A stretch of DNA of 10,467 bases from positions 1-10,467 of the forward strand of contig JAEYAG010000226.1 of assembly GCA_023451265.1 (NCBI GenBank). The letters run 5' to 3'. The DNA is from Actinomycetes bacterium. GTDB lineage: Bacteria; Actinomycetota; Actinomycetes; Actinomycetales; Microbacteriaceae. Position 1 is the first letter of the stretch, and the number at the start of each line of letters is the position of its first letter. A program made the translations under genes and the position numbers. A model generated the notes under the pieces. That model was not told where the DNA came from, did no database searches, and was given only the letters and a program-made list of their open reading frames with translations. This document shows positions 5,891 to 10,467 of this stretch, one piece after another.

Positions 5891-7363
5891 GTGAGTGAAC
5901 CCGTCGACGTCGTCCTGATCGGCGGTGGCATCATGAGTGCCACCCTGGGAACCCTGCTGCACCGTCTGCAGCCGGAGTGGAAGATCGTGGTGCTCGAGCG
6001 GCTGAGCGAGGTCGCGCAGGAGTCCTCCAACGCCTGGAACAACGCCGGCACCGGTCACGCCGCCCTCTGCGAGCTGAACTACACGCCCGAGGGCAAAGAC
6101 GGGTCGGTCGATCCCACCAAGGCCGTCGCGATCAACGAGCAGTTCCAGCAGAGCCGGCAGCTGTGGTCGAGCCTCGTCGAGCAAGGCCTCCTCGACGCAC
6201 CCAAGACCTTCATCAACGCCACCCCCCACATGACCTTCGTCCGCGGCGAGAAGGATGTCGCGTTCCTCCGGAAGCGCTACGAGGAGCTCAAGAAGCAGCC
6301 CCTGTTCGCCGGGATCGAGTACTCCGAGGACTCCCGCGTCATCAACCAGTGGGCGCCCCTGCTCATGCAGAAGCGCAAGAAGGGCGAGCCGTTCGCCGCG
6401 ACGCGGGTTCCCGGCGGCACCGACGTCGACTTCGGCGCGATCACGCGTCAGCTGTTCGACCACCTCGCCGGTGAGGGCGTCGAGGTGGTCACCAACCGTG
6501 AGGTGCGAAAGCTTCGCAAGAACGCGGACGGCACCTGGCGGGTCTCCTACCGCAATGCCCTCGGCAAGACGCCCGGCTCGATTGACGCGCGGTTCGTGTT
6601 CGTGGGGGCCGGCGGCTGGGCGATCAAGCTGCTGCAGTCCTCCGGCATTCCGGAGATCTCCGGCTACGGCGTCTTCCCGATCGGCGGGCAGTTCCTGAAG
6701 ACCACGAACCCGGCCATCGTCGCGCAGCACAAAGCGAAGGTCTACTCGCAGGCCTCGGTCGGCGCGCCCCCCATGTCGGTGCCGCACCTCGACACGCGCG
6801 TCGTCGACGGCGAGGCGTCGCTGCTGTTCGGCCCCTTCGCGACGTTCAGCCCGAAATTCCTGAAGAACGGCCGCATCACCGACATCGTCGCGCAGGTGCG
6901 TCCGGGAAACCTCTGGCCCATGATCAAGGTCGCCATCGACAACCCGAGCCTCATCACGTACCTCGTCAGCGAGCTGGCGAAGAACCACAAGAAGAAGGTC
7001 GACTCGCTGCGCGTGTTCATGCCGACCGCCAAGGACGAGGACTGGGAGCTCATCCAGGCCGGTCAGCGTGCGCAGGTGATGAAGAAGGATGCCGACAAGG
7101 GCGGCATCCTGAAGTTCGGCACCGAGGTCGTGACCTCTGCGGACGGCTCGATCGCAGGACTCCTGGGTGCGTCGCCCGGTGCGTCGACGGCGGCATCCAT
7201 CATGCTGGGGCTGCTGAAGACCTGCTTCCCCGACCGCATCGACGCGTGGGAGCCGGAGCTGAAGAGCCTCATCCCGAGCTACGGCCAGACGCTCAACGGG
7301 CGGCCCGACGCCGCCCGGGCGACGCTCGCCGAGACGGCGCGCGTGCTCGACATCGACGTCTGA
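5891..7363 (+). CDS. mqo: Malate:quinone oxidoreductase
   Basis: Mqo is a peripheral membrane FAD enzyme that oxidises malate to oxaloacetate and passes the electrons to the quinone pool, replacing or complementing NAD malate dehydrogenase in the citric acid cycle. The product is 490 residues, normal for the family. It begins with the FAD-binding strand-turn-helix DVVLIGGGIMSATLGTLL (6-23), then shows the highly characteristic SSNAWNNAGTGHAALCELNYTP (45-66), GGTDVDFGAITRQL (175-188), FVFVGAGGWAIKLLQ (235-249), YGVFPIGGQFL (259-269) and the C-terminal FAD-site segment LLGASPGASTAASIML (424-439). I chose GTG 5891 because it places the dinucleotide-binding motif at the very N terminus. Upstream in-frame codons back to TTG 5828 cross the -10 box. 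tdk follows after 10 nt, probably on the same mRNA. Confidence 0.97.
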   Translation: MSEPVDVVLIGGGIMSATLGTLLHRLQPEWKIVVLERLSEVAQESSNAWNNAGTGHAALCELNYTPEGKDGSVDPTKAVAINEQFQQSRQLWSSLVEQGLLDAPKTFINATPHMTFVRGEKDVAFLRKRYEELKKQPLFAGIEYSEDSRVINQWAPLLMQKRKKGEPFAATRVPGGTDVDFGAITRQLFDHLAGEGVEVVTNREVRKLRKNADGTWRVSYRNALGKTPGSIDARFVFVGAGGWAIKLLQSSGIPEISGYGVFPIGGQFLKTTNPAIVAQHKAKVYSQASVGAPPMSVPHLDTRVVDGEASLLFGPFATFSPKFLKNGRITDIVAQVRPGNLWPMIKVAIDNPSLITYLVSELAKNHKKKVDSLRVFMPTAKDEDWELIQAGQRAQVMKKDADKGGILKFGTEVVTSADGSIAGLLGASPGASTAASIMLGLLKTCFPDRIDAWEPELKSLIPSYGQTLNGRPDAARATLAETARVLDIDV

Positions 7364-7373
7364 TCCTCCGCAG

Positions 7374-7976
7374 ATGGCGAAGCTGTACTTCCGCTACGGG
7401 GCGATGAACTCCGGCAAGTCGACGGCGCTGCTGCAGGCGGCCTTCAACTACGAGGAGCGCGGTCAGCATGTGCTGCTCGCCAAGCCCGAGATCGACACGA
7501 AGGGCGCCGACCAGATCTCCAGCCGGTTGGGAGTGGCGCGGAGGGTCGATTTCCTCATCGCACCGGATGCCGACGTGCGCGCCCTCGTCGCCGAGCACGC
7601 CGCCGGCATCGGCGGGAATGTGGCGTGCCTGCTCATCGATGAGGCGCAGTTCCTGCATCCCCGCCAGGTGGACGATCTGCTGCGGATCGTCGTGGACGAC
7701 GGCATCCCGGTGCTGGCGTACGGCATCCGCACCGACTTCCAGACCCGCGCGTTTCCCGGGTCGGCGCGCCTTCTGGAGCTCGCGCACAGCCTCGAGGAGT
7801 TGAAGACGATCTGCCGGTGCGGCCGCAAGGCGCTGTTCAACGCGCGGCTGGTCGGGGGGAGGTTTGTCTTCGATGGCGACCAGGTCGCGATCGACGAGCT
7901 CTCGCACGAGAAGGTCACGTACGAGTCGATGTGCGCGGAGTGCTATCTGCGCGAATCCGGCGGCCGGCTGCACTGA
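7374..7976 (+). CDS. tdk: Thymidine kinase (type II, TK1-like)
   Basis: Thymidine kinase phosphorylates thymidine (and deoxyuridine) with ATP in the cytoplasmic pyrimidine salvage pathway. The 200-residue protein matches the compact TK1-like family. It shows a P-loop GAMNSGKST (9-17), the Walker-B-like DEAQF (89-93) with catalytic Glu90, the YGIRTDFQTRAFPGS segment (116-130), and structural zinc ligands Cys147, Cys149, Cys187 and Cys190 around the thymidine-binding lasso ending in VTYESMCAECYLRE. The ATG is 10 nt after the mqo stop. No Shine-Dalgarno is visible, so it may be translated by coupling or re-initiation. Codon use is slightly less GC-biased than that of its neighbours (two AGG arginine codons, several TTG and TTT). 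A strong hairpin 12 nt after the stop probably ends the mqo-tdk transcript. Confidence 0.96.
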   Translation: MAKLYFRYGAMNSGKSTALLQAAFNYEERGQHVLLAKPEIDTKGADQISSRLGVARRVDFLIAPDADVRALVAEHAAGIGGNVACLLIDEAQFLHPRQVDDLLRIVVDDGIPVLAYGIRTDFQTRAFPGSARLLELAHSLEELKTICRCGRKALFNARLVGGRFVFDGDQVAIDELSHEKVTYESMCAECYLRESGGRLH

Positions 7977-7988
7977 CCGACGCGGTCG

Positions 7989-8014
7989 GACGTCCGGCGG
8001 CGTCGCCGGATGTC
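7989..8014 (+). terminator. Terminator-like hairpin after tdk
   Basis: GACGTCCGGCG (7989-7999) pairs with CGCCGGATGTC (8004-8014) to give an 11-bp stem with one G-U pair and a 4-nt loop. It begins 12 nt after the tdk stop and precedes the lldR promoter. No T run follows, so it would be an I-shaped actinobacterial-type terminator. Confidence 0.6.
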
Positions 8015-8055
8015 GCCGCGCGCCCGCGGGTGTTGTATCGTTTCACTCGGACTTA

Positions 8056-8084
8056 TTGCTGGTCCGACCACAGTGCGTTACTGT
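8056..8084 (+). promoter_or_regulatory. Promoter of the lldR-lldD operon
   Basis: TTGCTG (8056-8061) and TACTGT (8079-8084) are separated by exactly 17 nt, the best -35/-10 pair in the window. The predicted start is near 8091, leaving a leader of about 27 nt with the ribosome site AAGGGA (8108-8113). The local base composition is clearly richer in A/T than the flanking genes. Both boxes overlap the operator palindromes. Confidence 0.7.
8060..8070 (+). promoter_or_regulatory. Operator O1 for a FadR-type GntR regulator
   Basis: TGGTCCGACCA is a perfect 11-bp palindrome (central base aside) and fits the TNGTNNNACNA pattern reported for LldR-type and related FadR-subfamily regulators. It overlaps the -35 box, so binding should block RNA polymerase. 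The adjacent gene encodes a regulator of that subfamily, so autoregulation is inferred. Confidence 0.65.
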
Positions 8085-8094
8085 GGCCTGACCA
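8084..8094 (+). promoter_or_regulatory. Operator O2 for a FadR-type GntR regulator
   Basis: TGGCCTGACCA repeats O1 with one departure from the TNGTNNNACNA pattern (C at the fourth position). It lies 24 bp downstream of O1, centre to centre, touching the end of the -10 box and the predicted start site. Between them, CCACAGT (8068-8074) and ACTGTGG (8080-8086) form a further 7-bp inverted repeat. Confidence 0.55.
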
Positions 8095-8117
8095 TTACCG
8101 CATCGGCAAGGGAACGC

Positions 8118-8837
8118 ATGAGCGACACCACCCCCGCACGCGCCTGGCGCGTCGTGCTCGAGAAGATCGAAGCCGATCTGCTCTCCGGCGCCCTGGGGCC
8201 CGGCGATCGGCTGCCCCCGGAGCGCGAACTGGCCGCAACCCTCGGCGTCGGCCGGTCGAGCGTCCGCGAGGCGCTGCGCGTCCTCGAGGTGATGGGCCTC
8301 ATCCGCACGGCGACGGGCTCGGGCCCGACCTCGGGCGCGATCGTGACGGCGACGCCGCAGGGTGGGCTCGCGCAGCTGCTGCGCCTGCAGGTCGCCGCCC
8401 ACGGGTTCCCGATCCCCGACGTCTACGAGACGCGTCTCCTGCTGGAGGAGTGGGCGGTCGCCCACCTCGCCGACCTCGAGGGCGCCGACCTCGCCGAGGC
8501 GCGTGCGACGCTTGTCGCGATGGATACCCCGGAGCTGTCGATCGAGGACTTCCTCGCCCTCGACTCGCAGTTCCATGTGCGGCTGGTCGAGGCATCCGGC
8601 AACGTCGTCGTCTCGGCGACGATGGCGGGCCTTCGCGAGACGATCGAGAGCTACATCCGCGCGGGCGCCGAGCGCGTTCCCGACTGGGCGGCCACAGGCG
8701 CCCGTCTGCGGCACGAGCACGCCGAGATCCTGCGGGCGATCGAGCGCGGCGAGTCCGACGCGGCTCGCGGCCTCGTGCGGGCGCACATCACCGGCTATTA
8801 CGCGGATGCCGGGCTGCCGGCACCCACGGCGCACTGA
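8118..8837 (+). CDS. lldR: GntR/FadR-family (FCD) transcriptional regulator, likely lactate-responsive
   Basis: This is a predicted cytoplasmic DNA-binding repressor of 239 residues. The N-terminal winged helix-turn-helix (about 8-75) has the GntR signature LPPERELAATLGVGRSSVREALRVLEVMGLI (32-62). The C-terminal all-helical FCD ligand domain (about 97-228) shows the usual metal/ligand positions Asp149, His153 (LDSQFH), His201 (RHEHAEIL) and His223 (RAHI). The ATG at 8118 follows AAGGGA. A longer in-frame reading from 8010 would run through the promoter and operators and is rejected. lldD starts 29 nt downstream, so the two form an operon, and the operator palindromes in front suggest repression relieved by L-lactate or a similar hydroxy acid. 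The effector is inferred from context. A role for another 2-hydroxy acid cannot be excluded. Confidence 0.85.
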   Translation: MSDTTPARAWRVVLEKIEADLLSGALGPGDRLPPERELAATLGVGRSSVREALRVLEVMGLIRTATGSGPTSGAIVTATPQGGLAQLLRLQVAAHGFPIPDVYETRLLLEEWAVAHLADLEGADLAEARATLVAMDTPELSIEDFLALDSQFHVRLVEASGNVVVSATMAGLRETIESYIRAGAERVPDWAATGARLRHEHAEILRAIERGESDAARGLVRAHITGYYADAGLPAPTAH

Positions 8838-8866
8838 CACATCCAGACACCCGAGAGGAACACGAC

Positions 8867-10159
8867 ATGGTCCAGCGTCAGCTGCCCAAGATCCCCGAAC
8901 TGCTCGAGCTGATGCAGTTCAAGAAGCCGGAACTCGACGGCACCAAGCGCCGGCTCGAGGGGGCCCTCACGATCGGCGACCTCCGTGCCATCGCGAAGCG
9001 CCGGACCCCCAAAGCGGCGTTCGACTACACCGATGGTGCGGCCGAGGGCGAGCTCTCCCTCGCCCGCGCACGGCAGGCGTTCGAGGACATCGAGTTCCAC
9101 CCCGACATCCTGCGCCCCGCCGAGCGCGTCGACACGTCCGTCGAGATCCTCGGCGGCCCCTCGGCGCTGCCGTTCGGCATCGCCCCCACCGGGTTCACAC
9201 GTCTCATGCAGACCGAGGGCGAGGTAGCGGGCGCCGGCGCGGCCGCGGCCGCCGGCATCCCCTTCACCCTGTCGACGCTCGGCACGACGTCGATCGAGAA
9301 CGTGCGCGCCGCGAACCCGCACGGGCGCAACTGGTTCCAGCTGTACGTCATGCGCGAGCGGGAGATCTCGTACGGTCTCGTCACGCGCGCCGCCGCCGCG
9401 GGCTTCGACACCCTCATGTTCACGGTCGACACGCCCGTCGCCGGTGCCCGGCTGCGCGACAAGCGCAACGGGTTCTCGATCCCGCCGCAGCTGACGCTCG
9501 GCACGATCGTCAACGCGATCCCGCGGCCGTGGTGGTGGATCGACTTCCTCACGACACCCAAGCTCGAGTTCGCCTCGCTCACGACGACCGGCGGCACCGT
9601 CGGCGAGCTGCTCAACGCCGCGATGGACCCGACGATCAGCTATGAGGACCTGCATGTCATCCGCGACCTGTGGCCCGGCAAGATCATCATCAAGGGCGTG
9701 CAGAACGTCGCCGACTCCAAGCGCCTCATCGACCTCGGCGTCGACGGCATCGTCCTGTCCAACCACGGCGGGCGTCAGCTCGACCGCGCGCCGATCCCGT
9801 TCCATCTGCTCCCGCAGGTGGTCCGCGAGGTCGGCAAGGACGCCACGATCATGGTCGACACCGGCATCATGAACGGCGCCGACATCGTCGCCTCGCTGGC
9901 ACTCGGCGCGAAGTTCACGCTGATCGGCCGCGCATACCTCTACGGCCTCATGGCCGGCGGCCGCCGCGGCGTCGACCGGACGATCGCGATCCTGCGCACC
10001 GAGATCGAGCGCACGATGCAGCTGCTGGGCGTCTCGTCGATCGCCGAACTCGAGCCGCGCCACGTCACGCAGCTGCAGCGCCTGACGCCCGTCGCCGGGG
10101 TCGGGGCGGCCGCGTCCGCTCCGGCACGCCGCGCGGCCGTGTCCCGCGCGAAGGCCTGA
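8867..10159 (+). CDS. lldD: FMN-dependent L-lactate dehydrogenase / alpha-hydroxy-acid oxidising enzyme
   Basis: This enzyme of the FMN alpha-hydroxy-acid family would oxidise L-lactate to pyruvate and pass the electrons to quinone at the membrane. The 430-residue TIM-barrel protein carries the family residues: Tyr54 in FDYTDGAAE, the FMN contacts around APTGFTRLM (106-114), QLYVMRERE with Tyr160, TVDTP with Asp188, RLRDKRNGF with Arg197, Lys276 in IIIKGV, and the active-site SNHGGRQLD with catalytic His300 and Arg303. The phosphate-binding DTGIMNGADIVASLALGA (331-348) and IGRAYLYGLMAGG resemble mycobacterial LldD2 and corynebacterial LldD more than plant glycolate oxidases. The last 18 or so residues are a variable Ala/Arg-rich tail. 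Start ATG 8867 has a strong GAGAGGAA site 6 nt upstream. It follows the regulator by 29 nt. Lactate is the best guess, and another 2-hydroxy acid is possible. Confidence 0.92.
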   Translation: MVQRQLPKIPELLELMQFKKPELDGTKRRLEGALTIGDLRAIAKRRTPKAAFDYTDGAAEGELSLARARQAFEDIEFHPDILRPAERVDTSVEILGGPSALPFGIAPTGFTRLMQTEGEVAGAGAAAAAGIPFTLSTLGTTSIENVRAANPHGRNWFQLYVMREREISYGLVTRAAAAGFDTLMFTVDTPVAGARLRDKRNGFSIPPQLTLGTIVNAIPRPWWWIDFLTTPKLEFASLTTTGGTVGELLNAAMDPTISYEDLHVIRDLWPGKIIIKGVQNVADSKRLIDLGVDGIVLSNHGGRQLDRAPIPFHLLPQVVREVGKDATIMVDTGIMNGADIVASLALGAKFTLIGRAYLYGLMAGGRRGVDRTIAILRTEIERTMQLLGVSSIAELEPRHVTQLQRLTPVAGVGAAASAPARRAAVSRAKA

Positions 10160-10179
10160 CGCCTCCCCGTTACCCGAAG

Positions 10180-10229
10180 CCCCGCCGCGCCGCGGCGCAC
10201 CCTCGGTGCGCTGCGGCCGCGCAGCGGGG
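10180..10229. terminator. Large bidirectional terminator-like hairpin between lldD and the HAD gene
   Basis: The arms 10180-10201 and 10205-10229 fold into a stem of about 20 base pairs with a 3-nt loop, one G-U pair and two small bulges. The core is GCGCACC (10195-10201) against GGTGCGC (10205-10211), and the base is CCCCGC (10180-10185) against GCGGGG (10224-10229). It lies 20 nt after the lldD stop and 17 nt beyond the stop of the convergent gene, so it can end transcription from both sides. No T tract is present. Confidence 0.7.
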
Positions 10230-10246
10230 TCAGCGGCGGAGCGGGC

Positions 10247-10467
10247 TCAGCGGGTCGGAAGTGTGGGGATGAGCTGGTCGAGGAACTCGGCGGTGTCTTC
10301 CCAGCCGTCGACGGCCTGGCAGGCGACGCCCATGGCGAGGACGGGGTAGTCGTTGCCGTGCTCGTCGAGGCGGTCGCCGACGAAGAGCATGTCGTCGAGG
10401 GGGATGCCGGTGACCTCGGCGAGCTGGCGCATGCCGTAGGCCTTGTCGATGCCACGGTGCGTGATGT
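10247..10467 (-). CDS. HAD-IIB family hydrolase, C-terminal part (5' end outside window)
   Basis: Only the last 73 or so residues are inside the window. The frame is open at the right edge, so the ATG at 10432 is internal. The visible part shows the conserved Lys of HAD motif III in GIDKAYGMRQL and motif IV in FVGDRLDEHGNDYPV, with the acidic Mg2+ ligands. The Gly-Asn-Asp-Tyr-Pro element and the following short C-terminal helix are typical of the HAD-IIB (Cof/phosphomannomutase/sucrose-phosphatase-like) sugar-phosphate phosphatases. The nucleophilic Asp motif and the cap domain lie outside, so the substrate cannot be assigned. It converges on lldD with a strong hairpin between them and is probably functionally unrelated to the lactate operon. 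Confidence 0.85.
   Translation of the reverse strand, partial: ITHRGIDKAYGMRQLAEVTGIPLDDMLFVGDRLDEHGNDYPVLAMGVACQAVDGWEDTAEFLDQLIPTLPTR

Noticed and set aside
5876..6988. Long minus-strand open frames opposite mqo, asd, lysC and lldD (for example 5876-6988 and 8798-10063)
   Set aside because: They are mirror frames of well-identified genes, rich in Asp/Arg/Gly/Val as expected from the complement of GC-biased codons, with no recognisable domain.
8010..8117. Upstream start for the GntR regulator at 8010
   Set aside because: This stretch holds the promoter and operators; a ribosome site and canonical N terminus occur at 8118.
7817..8866. Long in-frame extension of lldD through the whole regulator gene
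   Set aside because: It overlaps tdk and lldR in another frame, is Arg/Pro-rich as shadow frames of GC-rich genes are, and a strong ribosome site precedes ATG 8867.
10160..10246. Possible small RNA in the lldD-HAD gap
   Set aside because: The gap is almost entirely the large hairpin and has no promoter-like box, so a terminator explains it better.

Overview
This window looks like an ordinary housekeeping and central-metabolism stretch of a high-GC actinobacterium, most likely family Microbacteriaceae (Microbacterium or a close relative). The evidence is strong G/C preference at third codon positions, actinobacterial-type LysC, Asd, Mqo and LldD proteins, promoters placed for leaderless transcription, and a very frequent GGATGC/GCATCC word. 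The genus is inferred from sequence style and was not checked by any search.

Left part (1-3033): the 3' end of dnaX (clamp-loader tau/gamma subunit) is followed 14 nt later by recR (recombinational repair), and then by a one-base-overlapping EamA/DMT-family exporter. These three probably form one rightward transcription unit. A small five-helix membrane protein of unknown function lies on the minus strand and converges on the exporter with only 6 nt between the stop codons.

Middle part (3034-5890): lysC (aspartate kinase) and asd (aspartate-semialdehyde dehydrogenase) catalyse the first two steps of the aspartate pathway to lysine, diaminopimelate, threonine, methionine and isoleucine. Each gene appears to have its own promoter. 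lysC carries a well-placed internal ribosome site and ATG that would yield a separate 172-residue regulatory beta subunit, as in Corynebacterium. The lysC-asd gap holds a short tandem repeat and a hairpin. The order dnaX, recR, lysC, asd resembles that of other Actinomycetota, with other genes interspersed.

Right part (5891-10467): mqo (malate:quinone oxidoreductase) is followed 10 nt later by tdk (thymidine kinase), which ends at a strong hairpin. A regulator of the GntR/FadR (FCD) family and an LldD-type FMN alpha-hydroxy-acid dehydrogenase then form a two-gene L-lactate-use operon. Its promoter is covered by two copies of a TGGT-N3-ACCA-type operator. A large hairpin separates lldD from the C-terminal end of a minus-strand HAD-IIB phosphatase that runs off the right edge. 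Mqo and LldD both feed electrons from organic acids into the quinone pool.

I found no mobile element, CRISPR array, tRNA, rRNA or defence system, and no gap between genes longer than about 210 bases. I do not see a previously undescribed system. The most interesting signals are regulatory: the interleaved operators at lldR, the internal lysC start, the lysC-asd repeat/hairpin, and the over-represented GGATGC word.
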